The notes under the pieces were generated by a model that was given only the letters and a program-made list of their open reading frames with translations, was not told where the DNA came from and searched no databases. Shown in pieces: positions 1-7,333 of a DNA stretch of 34,184 bases; the first letter of the stretch is position 1, and each line of letters starts with the position of its first letter. The translations under genes and the position numbers were made by a program. Origin of the DNA: Cyanobacteria bacterium J069 (GTDB lineage Bacteria; Cyanobacteriota; Cyanobacteriia; Elainellales; Elainellaceae); the NCBI GenBank assembly GCA_003695655.1, contig RFIF01000614.1:1-34184 (forward strand), written 5' to 3'.

Positions 1-168
1 GGCGTGGGAGGTGGGAAGGGTTGGGGGGGAGGGCTTAGGGTTAACGCACTACCCGCCCTGACACAAACCCGACCCGGCAAACAAAAAGCAGGGACAACAT
101 TCAAGTTTCCCTGCCTCAGAGTCTACCAAGACCTGCATCCCTGCGATGCAGCAAATTGGTCACCGATC

Positions 169-194
169 CTAAAACACCTGGCTAAAACACCTGC
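169..194. repeat. 13-bp tandem duplication over the nfu stop codon
   Basis: The unit CTAAAACACCTGG is followed directly by CTAAAACACCTGC (12 of 13 bases identical). The second copy contains the stop codon of the minus-strand nfu gene. Upstream of it, positions 1-168 are G-rich and then featureless, and I see no gene there. Confidence 0.8.
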
Positions 195-412
195 TCCACT
201 TCGACAATTTCGGGAATGGTTTCGCGCAGCTTGCGCTCAATGCCCATCTTTAGCGTCATTGCCGAGCTGGGGCAAGAGCCGCACGCGCCTTGGAGCCGCA
301 GTTTCACAATGGGCCCATCGAGTTCTACCAGTTCTACGTTGCCCCCATCCGACATGAGGTACGGACGCAGCTCATCCAAAACTTTTTCTACGTTGTCAGT
401 CGTCAGTTCCAT
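182..412 (-). CDS. nfu: NifU C-terminal-domain Fe-S scaffold protein (CnfU/NfuA type)
   Basis: This 76-residue protein consists almost entirely of a NifU C-terminal (Nfu) domain. Such proteins assemble a Fe-S cluster at the interface of a homodimer and hand it to apo-proteins; in cyanobacteria and chloroplasts they supply photosystem I and ferredoxin. The diagnostic CxxC is visible as C44-G-S-C47 in the context [10 protein letters not shown]. The N-terminal [10 protein letters not shown] stretch is also typical. The length matches the stand-alone cyanobacterial type, with no N-terminal IscU-like or A-type domain. It starts at an ATG and stands alone on the minus strand, divergent from the SLOG gene across 263 bp. 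Family assignment is firm; the cluster recipients are inferred. Confidence 0.95.
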   Translation of the reverse strand: MELTTDNVEKVLDELRPYLMSDGGNVELVELDGPIVKLRLQGACGSCPSSAMTLKMGIERKLRETIPEIVEVEQVF

Positions 413-603
413 ATGTTGTTACCCGTTTTTACCTGAAGATGCGATCGCACAGAGGTATTTACTTTATTGTAAGTGACTGTAAGTGGCAGCTTCCGTCTTC
501 TCTCCAGGGTTCACCTCCGCGACAGCCTCCCAGTCCCGTGAGGGGTCTTAGCCCTATCCCCGTAGATTCCCAGAGGCTTTATACCCCCTGGGTTATCTAA
601 AAC

Positions 604-627
604 ATTAATAAACAGATTAATAAACAG
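604..627. repeat. 12-bp perfect tandem duplication
   Basis: ATTAATAAACAG occurs twice with no gap, 50-70 bp upstream of the SLOG gene and next to a HIP1-type GCGATCGC. It lies where a promoter would be expected, but I cannot assign -35/-10 boxes with confidence. Confidence 0.85.
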
Positions 628-675
628 AGCGATCGCAACGTCTAAATGCGATAGTAAACACGGAGCCTGCCAGCA

Positions 676-1431
676 ATGATCCTCAGCACATGCAAGATGG
701 ACAACCGCTTTGATATTCAGTTTGAAGGGGGTGCTGTGGCGGTGGCACTCCGGGCTGAGGCCGGCAGTCCGTTACCCCAGGTGCTGGATCAGTTGGGTCT
801 GGTTAAAAAACAGCCTGTGCTGGTCGTTGTGGGGGGCGCAGGCAAGCTGAGTCGCGAAGACCAGGCGCAAGTGCGATCGCTCTTTGTCAAAGTGCTGGCT
901 CCTCTGGCAGAAGCCCTCGGCGCAGCGGTAATTGACGGCGGCACAGATGCGGGCATTATGCGGATGATGGGGCAGGCGCGGCGGCGGACGCGATCGCGGT
1001 TTCCCTTGGTCGGGGTTGCGCCAGAATGCATGGCCATCCTGCCTGGCAGCAGCGCTGCCCATGCCGACGCTGCGCCCCTCGAACCAAACCACACCCATTT
1101 TGTGCTGGTGCCGGGCACCTATTGGGGCGATGAATCAATCTGGATTGCTCAGCTCGCCAGCGTCCTGTCGGACGGGTTGCCGTCGCTAACGGTGTTGATC
1201 AACGGCGGCGAAGTCACCTGGAACGATGCCTCTCAAAATGTGGGGCAGGGACGCCCGCTGCTGGTGATCGCGGGCAGCGGCCGCACGGCTGATGCGCTGG
1301 CGGCGGCGCTGGAGGGTAAAATAACCGATGAGCGTGCCCGCCGCATTGTCGCTTCGGGGTTGATGCAGTCAGTGGATCTACGCAGTTCCGAAGACCTGGC
1401 GCGGATCATTCATGAAATGCTGTCGGCGTAA
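676..1431 (+). CDS. SLOG-domain protein of the LSDAT (TRPM-like) family
   Basis: This 251-residue protein resembles the prokaryotic LSDAT branch of the SLOG superfamily, the Rossmann-like nucleotide/nucleotide-derivative sensor domain also found at the N terminus of TRPM channels. Visible blocks in order are VVVGGAG (about 50-56), DGGTDAGIM (87-95), LVGVAPE (111-117), NHTHFVLV (138-145), INGGEV (175-180) and the late phosphate-binding-type VIAGSGRTAD (197-206). There is no membrane segment, so it is probably cytosolic. The ATG at 697 (MDNRFDIQ) is an alternative start; I kept 676. The next gene on the same strand, 191 bp away, encodes a two-TM DUF4231 protein, the partner expected for a SLOG sensor in predicted SLOG-SLATT conflict systems. 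The ligand and function are unproven. Confidence 0.8.
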   Translation: MILSTCKMDNRFDIQFEGGAVAVALRAEAGSPLPQVLDQLGLVKKQPVLVVVGGAGKLSREDQAQVRSLFVKVLAPLAEALGAAVIDGGTDAGIMRMMGQARRRTRSRFPLVGVAPECMAILPGSSAAHADAAPLEPNHTHFVLVPGTYWGDESIWIAQLASVLSDGLPSLTVLINGGEVTWNDASQNVGQGRPLLVIAGSGRTADALAAALEGKITDERARRIVASGLMQSVDLRSSEDLARIIHEMLSA

Positions 1432-1581
1432 GTGGCCCTCTCGATTGGATCTTCCTGACTGGGCCCGATCATCTTAAATTTTGTGGATGTAAATTTCGTC
1501 CTGTGTAAAATTCTGCCTAGAATTAGGGCTGAATTGACAGGTCTGCCATCTAATTTTACTTAGGTTTTACTTAAGACTTGA

Positions 1582-1594
1582 GGGGGCGACCCCC
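1582..1594 (+). promoter_or_regulatory. G/C hairpin between the SLOG and SLATT-like genes
   Basis: A perfect 5-bp inverted repeat, GGGGG-CGA-CCCCC, lies 28 bp upstream of the DUF4231 start and is followed about 15 bp later by a run of six T (in CATAATTTTTTAGG). It could be a weak terminator or attenuator that sets the ratio of the two proteins, or part of a 5' leader. A nearby direct repeat of TTTTACTTA lies at about 1555-1575. Confidence 0.4.
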
Positions 1595-1622
1595 GACTTC
1601 TCATAATTTTTTAGGGTGAGTC

Positions 1623-2174
1623 ATGTCCAAAGATCCTTACCGTGACCAGCTTAAGCAAGAGTTTGGAACGCTGTTTGACACGCTCAAGCTGGATGAAACT
1701 CAGCGACACTACCTGCGATCGCGCTGGTTAGACCAGGTGCTGTGGATGGAAGGCAAGGCTGGCAAAGCCCGCGATCGCTACTATCGGCTGCGGCTGACGA
1801 CGATTATCGGTGGGGTGCTGGTGCCTGTGCTGGTCAGCTTAAACAACATCGGCAATCGCAATCTGGATGTGACCGTCCGCTGGTCTACCGTCGGCATCAG
1901 CACCGTCGTTGCCGCCTGCGCCGCCGTCGAGGAATTCTTTAAGTATGGCGAGCGCTGGCGACACTATCGCCGCAGTGTCGAATCGCTCAAAACCCAGGGC
2001 TGGCAGTTTTCACAGCTCACCGGGCTATACACCCAATATCCCAACCACGAAGACGCCTTCGACTTTTTTGCCAGTCAGATCGAAGACATCATTCAAAAAG
2101 ACGTGGAAATCTACTCCACAACCGTCGCTCTGGCGCAAAAGCATGAGGAAGGGGCGAAGCAGGGGCAATTCTAA
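1623..2174 (+). CDS. DUF4231 (SLATT-like) two-TM membrane protein
   Basis: This 183-residue protein has a charged N-terminal helical region (about 1-55), two hydrophobic segments (about 57-73, TTIIGGVLVPVLVSL, and 87-104, WSTVGISTVVAACAAVEE), and an amphipathic C-terminal helical region. The arrangement and motifs (RSRWLDQVLWME, then RDRYYRLR before TM1; FFKYGERWRHYRR after TM2) match DUF4231. I place that family with the SLATT (SMODS- and SLOG-associating two-TM effector) proteins, thought to form membrane pores when a linked sensor detects a nucleotide signal. It follows a SLOG/LSDAT gene on the same strand, which supports an effector role. No experimental function is known for this pair. 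Confidence 0.82.
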   Translation: MSKDPYRDQLKQEFGTLFDTLKLDETQRHYLRSRWLDQVLWMEGKAGKARDRYYRLRLTTIIGGVLVPVLVSLNNIGNRNLDVTVRWSTVGISTVVAACAAVEEFFKYGERWRHYRRSVESLKTQGWQFSQLTGLYTQYPNHEDAFDFFASQIEDIIQKDVEIYSTTVALAQKHEEGAKQGQF

Positions 2175-2204
2175 AATATCTAACGCCGGAGTGCCCTCCT
2201 GCCG

Positions 2205-2849
2205 CTACTCTCGCTTTAGCCAGATGCCCCGCAGGCCTGCCTGCGTCGCGCCTTCATAGTCTTCGCGGAAGCTGTCGCCGACGTGCCAGGCGGCGGCTGG
2301 TGAGCATTCATGCTTTTTGAGCGCCAGATGAAAGATTTGGGCATCAGGCTTAGAGACGCCTGCCTCGGTAGAAATCGTTACTGAAGAAAAATAGTCTGCC
2401 AGATCCAATGCTGCCAAGACGCTGTGAATCCGCGAGTCAAAGTTGGACAGCACGCCCAGTTCCACACCGCGATCGCGCCACTGGTTTAGCGTGTTGAGTG
2501 TATCGGCATAGACAAACCACGGATCAGCCGCCGCAAAGTGGTCATATAGCGCGCTGAAAAATGCGGAGAAATCCCCAAACTGGTTTAGCACTCCGACTTC
2601 TTGAAACGTCTCAGCGGCGATCGCCCACCACCAGGCATATTCTCGGTCGGCAATTTCCGTTGGGTCAGTCCCCGGAAACGCCATCGGCGTCGCGGCCTTA
2701 AAGCTTTTGAAAAACGCCCGATCCACAGCCGTCGGCTCCACTGCTACGCCAAACCGTTTGGCCAGGTCAGCATACACCGCACCCACACTGCCCCGCACAC
2801 CAAACAGCGTACCAACTGCATCGAAGAAGATCACTTTGGGAAGGGGCAT
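2205..2849 (-). CDS. HAD-superfamily (HAD-IA, REG-2-like) hydrolase
   Basis: This 214-residue haloacid-dehalogenase-like hydrolase carries the nucleophile motif FFDAVGTLFG (D10), the threonine/serine motif VLSNFDSR in the middle, and the C-terminal Lys plus acidic motifs SKPDAQIF and WHVGDSFREDYEGA. Motif I reads DAVGT rather than the usual DxDGT, so the second Asp (general acid/base) is a Val. This is seen in REG-2/HDHD3-like members and may mean altered chemistry. The substrate is unknown. It lies downstream of ndbB on the same strand, separated by about 200 bp of heptamer repeats, so co-transcription is uncertain. Confidence 0.9.
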   Translation of the reverse strand: MPLPKVIFFDAVGTLFGVRGSVGAVYADLAKRFGVAVEPTAVDRAFFKSFKAATPMAFPGTDPTEIADREYAWWWAIAAETFQEVGVLNQFGDFSAFFSALYDHFAAADPWFVYADTLNTLNQWRDRGVELGVLSNFDSRIHSVLAALDLADYFSSVTISTEAGVSKPDAQIFHLALKKHECSPAAAWHVGDSFREDYEGATQAGLRGIWLKRE

Positions 2850-3055
2850 TGGAGGGGTTAGGGGCTAGGGTTGGGGGTTAGGGGTGGTGCAGAGCGGCGG
2901 TAAAGAGAAAAGACATCATACATAGAGTTGGGAAACTGGACTGATTGGTTCAGAATCAGGAATCAGGAACCAGCAACCCCCAACCCCTTGCGCGCTAGTG
3001 TTGCGGAGCATCAGTTCTCAACTTCTAACCCCCAATCCCTAATCCCCACCCCCTA
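2850..3055. repeat. STRR-like heptamer repeats between ndbB and the HAD gene
   Basis: Degenerate GGGTTAG/GGGGTTA heptamers run at 2852-2885. Their complement (CCCCTAA/CCCCAAT) runs at 2978-3055 and reaches the ndbB stop codon. The arms face each other and could form a long imperfect hairpin in the transcript between the two minus-strand genes. Similar short tandemly repeated repetitive sequences are known from filamentous cyanobacteria. The same motif recurs near 4285-4340, 18966-19075, 19873-19912 and 25387-25418. Confidence 0.7.
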
Positions 3056-4243
3056 ATTCGCCAGCAGATCGCGAATCGGCTTGGTTACCCAGTTCAGCCC
3101 GACTTTAATCTGGTGGTCAAAGGTGGGCATCCGGTAGAGATAGGCCAGGCGGCGAAACAGGTGCGCGGTCGGGCCATCGAGGGAAACGCCCAGTCCCGTA
3201 AGGGTGGCTTCAGAGGTGCCCAGGGAGAGCATTTCGCCGAGGTGCTGATAGCGAAACGGCAGCAGGGGGCGATCGCTCATCGAGGCCCAGAGATTCCACC
3301 CGGCATAGTCTGCCGCCTGAAACGCAGCCTGAGCAGTTGCGGGAACCCGCTGCCCGTCGGCATCTTGACACTCGGCCAGGTCGCCCAGCGCAAACACCTC
3401 CGGGTAGTCTACCACTTGCAGCGTCGGGGCTACGAGGATCTGCCCGCGCTCGTTTTGCGGCAGGGGCAGCGTTTTAACAAAGTCAGGAACTTTAGTACCC
3501 ACCGTCCACAGGACAATATCGACCGGAATGGTGTCCACCTTGCCTTTATAGTCAAGCGCGATGCTGTCGGCGTTTACACTCTCGACCTGAGTTTCCAGAT
3601 CAATCCAAACGCCTCGTTTCTCTAGCGCTTTGGTAGCGGCATCGCGATTAAAGCTGGGGGAGTTGCGGAGAATCTGATCGCCCAGCTCCACCAGGCGCAA
3701 CCGGCCGCGATCGCCCAGTCGGTCGGCTAGCTTGCAGGCGAGTTCTACGCCGCTGTAGCCCGCGCCCACGATCGCCACGCGAATCCGGTCGGCGGGTGAA
3801 GCTTCTAAGAGCCGCAGCTTTTCTTGGAGACGATAGGCATCTTCGATCGTGCGAAAGGCGATCGCGTGCTCTGCCACACCCGGAGCCATCGTCAGCGGTG
3901 TCTCGCCGCCCAGCGCCAGCACCAGCCGATCGTAGGATAGCGTCGTGCCGTCTTGCAGGTGCACCTGGTGTGCCGTTACGTCTACTTGGGCGATCGCCCC
4001 CTGGTGAAACTGTACGCCCGTATTGGCTAGCAGCTCCGAAAACGGTGGAGCCACCTCCCAGGTTTGCAGTTCCCCCGTGACCAGCTCATAGAGTAAGGGC
4101 AAAAACAAAAAGCGATCGCGCTGATCAATCAGCACAATCTCTGGCTTGGCACCAGCCCAGGGCAACTGGCTGAGGCGCAGGGCGGTGTAGAGTCCGCCAA
4201 ACCCGCCGCCCAAAATGCAAATACGGTCAGAACGCTGGGTCAT
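3053..4243 (-). CDS. ndbB: Type II NAD(P)H:quinone oxidoreductase, NdbB type
   Basis: This 396-residue FAD enzyme has two dinucleotide-binding folds: the FAD site at the N terminus (ICILGGGFGGLYTAL, residues 8-22) and the NAD(P)H site VAIVGAGYSGVELA near residue 157. The late flavin motif is VFALGDLAE. Length and sequence (QRDRFLFLPLLYELVTGELQ, DIVLWTVGT, VGLNWVTKPI) closely resemble my memory of Synechocystis NdbB (slr1743). NdbB is a monotopic NDH-2 reported to reduce demethylphylloquinone for vitamin K1 synthesis. No transmembrane helix is evident. Its gene lies 94 bp from petJ on the same strand, after a patch of STRR-like repeats. NdbB rather than NdbA/NdbC is favoured by length and sequence. 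Confidence 0.92.
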   Translation of the reverse strand: MTQRSDRICILGGGFGGLYTALRLSQLPWAGAKPEIVLIDQRDRFLFLPLLYELVTGELQTWEVAPPFSELLANTGVQFHQGAIAQVDVTAHQVHLQDGTTLSYDRLVLALGGETPLTMAPGVAEHAIAFRTIEDAYRLQEKLRLLEASPADRIRVAIVGAGYSGVELACKLADRLGDRGRLRLVELGDQILRNSPSFNRDAATKALEKRGVWIDLETQVESVNADSIALDYKGKVDTIPVDIVLWTVGTKVPDFVKTLPLPQNERGQILVAPTLQVVDYPEVFALGDLAECQDADGQRVPATAQAAFQAADYAGWNLWASMSDRPLLPFRYQHLGEMLSLGTSEATLTGLGVSLDGPTAHLFRRLAYLYRMPTFDHQIKVGLNWVTKPIRDLLAN

Positions 4244-4284
4244 ACAAAAAGTTGAAAGCGGGCATCCCCTTTAGGATATCGCAG

Positions 4285-4340
4285 GTTTTGGGGGGCAGGT
4301 TTCAGGAGTCAGGGGTAAGGTTTCAGGTTTCAGGGGTCAG
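4285..4340. repeat. STRR-like heptamer patch 3' of petJ
   Basis: Repeats of GGTTTCA and GGGGTCA type heptamers (CAGGTTTCAGGAGTCAGGGG and variants) fill the short gap between petJ and ndbB, stopping at the petJ stop codon. It may form part of a transcript end; no clean terminator hairpin is visible. Confidence 0.6.
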
Positions 4341-4669
4341 GATTTCCAGCCAGCGGCGGCGCGATCGAGCACATAGGCGGCGACCGATGCAATTTCCTCA
4401 GCCGTTAGTTTGTCCTGATAGGCAGACATGTTGGCCTTGCCATTGGCGACAATTTGGGCGATCGCCTCTGCGGTGGCATACCCGTTTTTCTCCAGAGCAG
4501 GCTGCTTTAAATTCTTACCCCGGCGAATGATGTTTCCCCCGTTGACATGACAGCCCGCGCAATGCACGTCGAACACCTTTGCACCAGTTTCCAGATTGGC
4601 AGCGTGAACTGGAAATGACACGCTAAAGGTGAGCAAAAATGAGAGAATTACGATGAAAAAAAGACGCAT
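4337..4669 (-). CDS. petJ: Cytochrome c6 (soluble photosynthetic electron carrier)
   Basis: This 110-residue precursor has a signal peptide (about 1-23, LFFIVILSFLLTFSVS, cleavage after VHA) that sends it to the thylakoid lumen. The mature protein has the c-type haem site C37-A-G-C-H41 and the distal axial Met81 in KANMSAYQ, with a typical Trp near the C terminus (AAGWKS). Cytochrome c6 carries electrons from cytochrome b6f to photosystem I or to the terminal oxidase, often replacing plastocyanin when copper is scarce. It is transcribed away from the LysR gene across a 490-bp region full of short repeats. Assignment is secure; copper control cannot be judged from sequence alone. Confidence 0.95.
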   Translation of the reverse strand: MRLFFIVILSFLLTFSVSFPVHAANLETGAKVFDVHCAGCHVNGGNIIRRGKNLKQPALEKNGYATAEAIAQIVANGKANMSAYQDKLTAEEIASVAAYVLDRAAAGWKS

Positions 4670-5159
4670 TTTTGGATTTTAGATTTAGCTTGACCCCCGA
4701 CTCTTGCCCTCCTGTATCTGCCCCCTCATATCTCTTGCATCTTCTTGTATCTTATGAAAACTTTCCGGTAAACCACGCAGGCTAAACCACGCAGGCAGGT
4801 TTTGTTTATATCACTGCGGTTTTAACCGCCTATTTTAACCGCCTAGGGTAAAAGATCGGTCAATTAGCTGCACCGTGTCAATCAATTAACCTTTGTCTAA
4901 CCTTTGTCAACCAATTAACCTTTCAGCTAACCATTTTGAAAACGCGGTGTTTTCTAGGCACTAGCTGGGCTGCCTGGTTTCGATTGAAGCAGGTTTCTAG
5001 AAGGATTGGGTTCTTGCGACCTGGCACCGATTGCCTAAAACCTGTATCCGCTTCTACGGAACCGCCCATCCAAATCCGTTAAGGTCAAAACAACTTAGGA
5101 TAATGTCATCTGAATTACATTACCTAGAGACTCCTTAGGCAAAACCGGGAATTAATGCA
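4670..5159. promoter_or_regulatory. Repeat-rich divergent promoter region, petJ / LysR gene
   Basis: This gene-free 490-bp stretch separates divergent genes and must hold both promoters. It contains a perfect 14-bp tandem pair (TAAACCACGCAGGC, 4769-4796), a perfect 13-bp tandem pair (TTTTAACCGCCTA, 4820-4845) that begins inside a palindrome GCGGTT-TT-AACCGC (4816-4829), and CAATTAACCTTT twice (4883-4894, 4912-4923) with a related CTAACCTTTGTC between. Repeated short boxes of this kind could be operators or slippage products. I could not place -10/-35 elements reliably. Confidence 0.6.
5098..5124 (+). promoter_or_regulatory. Candidate LysR-type operator
   Basis: A perfect inverted repeat TAATGT-N10-ACATTA (5101-5106 / 5117-5122), extended by GGA and CCT on the flanks, lies about 40 bp upstream of the LysR start. 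The shape fits the T-N11-A type of site bound by LysR regulators, which usually control themselves from such a position. Binding is inferred. Confidence 0.5.
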
Positions 5160-6113
5160 ATGCGCCTAGAGCAGTTGAGGGCATTTTTGGCGGTGGCAGA
5201 TACGGGTAGCTTTCAGCAGGCAGCGTTGCGGTGTCATGTGACGCAATCAACCGTGAGTCGCCAGATTCAGTCTCTGGAGGCAGATCTGGGAATTACCCTG
5301 TTTCACCGCAGCACCCAGGCGAAGCTGACGGTGGCGGGCGATCGCCTGCTGCCGCGCGTCCGCAAAATCTGTCAAGAATGGGCGACTGCCTCCCAAGAAC
5401 TGGAAGAGTTGCGGGCCGGTAAGCAGCCAGAGCTGTGTGTGGCGGCGATTCACTCGCTGTGTGCCTATGCGCTGCCGCCTGTGCTCCAACAATTCTGCCA
5501 GGACTATCCAGAGGTGCAGCTCCGGGTGACGGCGCTGGGCAGCGATCGCGCTCTCAAGGTGCTGCGCGACGGCCTGGTCGATTTGGCAATTGTGATGAAT
5601 AATCGCTTCGTTGCCAGCAGTCCCGAAGTCGTTGTGGAAGTGCTGTATGACGAGCCGATTAAGCTCCTGATGGCGGCAGATCATCCGCTGGCAGGCTACA
5701 ATGCGGTGCCCTGGGCAGAACTGGCCCGCTATCCCCAGGTTGTATTCAAAGACGGCTATGGGATGCAGCGGATTGTGCAGGAGCAGTTTATCCGCCGGGG
5801 CACACCGCTGCGGACGGCGCTTGAGCTAAATACGCCCGATGCTTTTCGCGGCGTGGTGCGCCAGGGTGAAATGCTGGCGCTGCTGCCGGAGTCGGCCCTG
5901 ATTGAAGCGTATGACGATCCGGCTCTGGCCATTCGGCCCGTCGCTTCGGATGACGGGTCATCGCTGAGCGACCCGCCTCTGACGCGCCAGGTGGTGATGG
6001 TGACGACGAGCGATCGCCTGCAAATTCCGCCGATCCGCCATTTCTACAACCTCATCCTGTCGCAATTGCCGCAGTCTATCCGCCAGCAGTCACTCTCAAC
6101 TGTGGCGCATTAA
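5160..6113 (+). CDS. LysR-family transcriptional regulator, NtcB-like
   Basis: This 317-residue regulator has an N-terminal winged HTH (about 1-60; AFLAVADTGSFQQAALRC and TQSTVSRQIQSLEADLG) and a LysR substrate-binding domain (about 90-295). Stretches such as VTALGSDRALKVLRDGLVDL and VVFKDGYGMQR resemble cyanobacterial NtcB, the nitrite-responsive activator of nitrate-assimilation genes. I recall this from memory, so NtcB identity is probable, not proven, and no nitrate genes lie in the window. It is divergent from petJ and sits 74 bp upstream of the TrpD2-like gene on the same strand. A palindromic candidate operator lies just upstream. Confidence 0.9.
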   Translation: MRLEQLRAFLAVADTGSFQQAALRCHVTQSTVSRQIQSLEADLGITLFHRSTQAKLTVAGDRLLPRVRKICQEWATASQELEELRAGKQPELCVAAIHSLCAYALPPVLQQFCQDYPEVQLRVTALGSDRALKVLRDGLVDLAIVMNNRFVASSPEVVVEVLYDEPIKLLMAADHPLAGYNAVPWAELARYPQVVFKDGYGMQRIVQEQFIRRGTPLRTALELNTPDAFRGVVRQGEMLALLPESALIEAYDDPALAIRPVASDDGSSLSDPPLTRQVVMVTTSDRLQIPPIRHFYNLILSQLPQSIRQQSLSTVAH

Positions 6114-6187
6114 GGGTTTCCCGGTTTCATGCAAGACTTGACCAAAGTCATTCTTCCTGTTTGCCCCCATGTTTCTCCTTTTCTGGC

Positions 6188-7282
6188 ATGAGCTACGCCT
6201 TTAGAACCCTGCTGCGAAAGGTAGGCAGCGGCCCCCACACTAGCCAAGACCTGACTCGCGAAGAAGCGGCAGCCGCGACGCGCATGATGCTGCTGCAAGA
6301 GGCAACGCCGGCCCAGATCGGCGCGTTTATGATTGCCCACCGCATCAAGCGACCGACCGGAACCGAGCTGGCGGGAATGCTGGATGCCTACGACGAGCTG
6401 GCACCCCGGCTCCAGTCCATTGGCGATCGCCCCGTACTCATCCTCAACGCACCCTATGACGGGCGCGATCGCACGCTGCCCCTGAGTTTGGTCACTGCGC
6501 TGCTGCTGGTTGCTGCTGGCCAGCCCGTGATTCAGCATGGCGGCGGCATCATGCCCACCAAAGAAGGAGTTCCGCTGGCGGCGCTGTGGGCCGGGCTAGG
6601 CGTCGATTGGATGACACTTTCTCTGGCTCAGGTGCAGGGTGTCCTGGAGACCACAGGCATCGGCTTTGTTTACATGCCCGGCCACTTTCCACTAGGGCAA
6701 GCGCTGGTCGAATATCGCGACCAAATCGGCAAACGCCCACCCTTTGCCACGCTGGAGCTGATGTGGTCGCCCTACGCCGGGTCTGGCCATGTAGTAGTGG
6801 GATTTGTCCATCCGCCGACGGAGGGCATGGCCCGGTCAGCCTTTGCCCTGCGTGGCACCGCCGTCTACACCACAGTCAAAGGACTGGAAGGAAGCTGCGA
6901 CCTGCCGCGTGAGCGCACCGCCATCATTGGGCTGGGTGCAACTGGGCTGGGTGCGGGTGTCCCGGCGCTGGGTGCGGGTGTCCCGGCGGGCGAAATAGAG
7001 CGGCTGCATCTCCATCCTTATGACTATGGCATGGGTGGCAAAAATGTGCCGCTGGCTAGTCCTGCGGCGGCGGTCGAAGATATGTTAGAAGTCTTGCAGG
7101 GCAAGCCATGTGAGCTGCGCGAGTCGGTGCTATGGAATGCGGGCTTTTATCTGTGGCGCTGTGGCAAAGCTGGAGAGATGCATGAGGCGATCGCTCTCGC
7201 TGCCCATCTGCTCGACCAGGGTGCCGCCTGGCAAGCCCTCGTTCGCCTCCGCCAAGCCACCAGCACGCCTTGCCCGGTCTAG
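6188..7282 (+). CDS. Anthranilate phosphoribosyltransferase-family protein (TrpD2-like)
   Basis: This protein of 364 residues has the nucleoside phosphorylase/TrpD fold: an N-terminal helical domain (LTREEAAAATRMMLLQEATP, AQIGAFMIAHRIKRPTGTEL) and a PRPP-binding core with HGGGIMPTKEGVP. The canonical TrpD glycine-rich motif (GTGGD) is not evident: the equivalent region reads LNAPYDGRDRTLP, as in TrpD2-type relatives, so anthranilate may not be the substrate. I chose the ATG at 6188 (MSYAFRTLL) over an upstream in-frame TTG at 6161. Residues 254-267 are a perfect duplication, LGAGVPA twice. It is probably co-transcribed with the LysR gene. Confidence 0.85.
   Translation: MSYAFRTLLRKVGSGPHTSQDLTREEAAAATRMMLLQEATPAQIGAFMIAHRIKRPTGTELAGMLDAYDELAPRLQSIGDRPVLILNAPYDGRDRTLPLSLVTALLLVAAGQPVIQHGGGIMPTKEGVPLAALWAGLGVDWMTLSLAQVQGVLETTGIGFVYMPGHFPLGQALVEYRDQIGKRPPFATLELMWSPYAGSGHVVVGFVHPPTEGMARSAFALRGTAVYTTVKGLEGSCDLPRERTAIIGLGATGLGAGVPALGAGVPAGEIERLHLHPYDYGMGGKNVPLASPAAAVEDMLEVLQGKPCELRESVLWNAGFYLWRCGKAGEMHEAIALAAHLLDQGAAWQALVRLRQATSTPCPV
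6947..6988 (+). repeat. 21-bp perfect in-frame tandem duplication in the TrpD2-like gene
   Basis: Two identical 21-bp units (6947-6967, 6968-6988) encode LGAGVPA twice. A related GLGATG precedes them. The frame is preserved, so the gene probably remains functional with a lengthened loop. Confidence 0.9.
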
Positions 7283-7333
7283 TCCCTGTCTAGACCGACC
7301 TAAGTGAGCAACGGCCTTCCTCCTTCATCCCCT

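Noticed and set aside
4252-4530. 92-codon plus-strand ORF antisense to petJ
   Set aside because: It covers heptamer repeats and the complement of petJ; no protein features.
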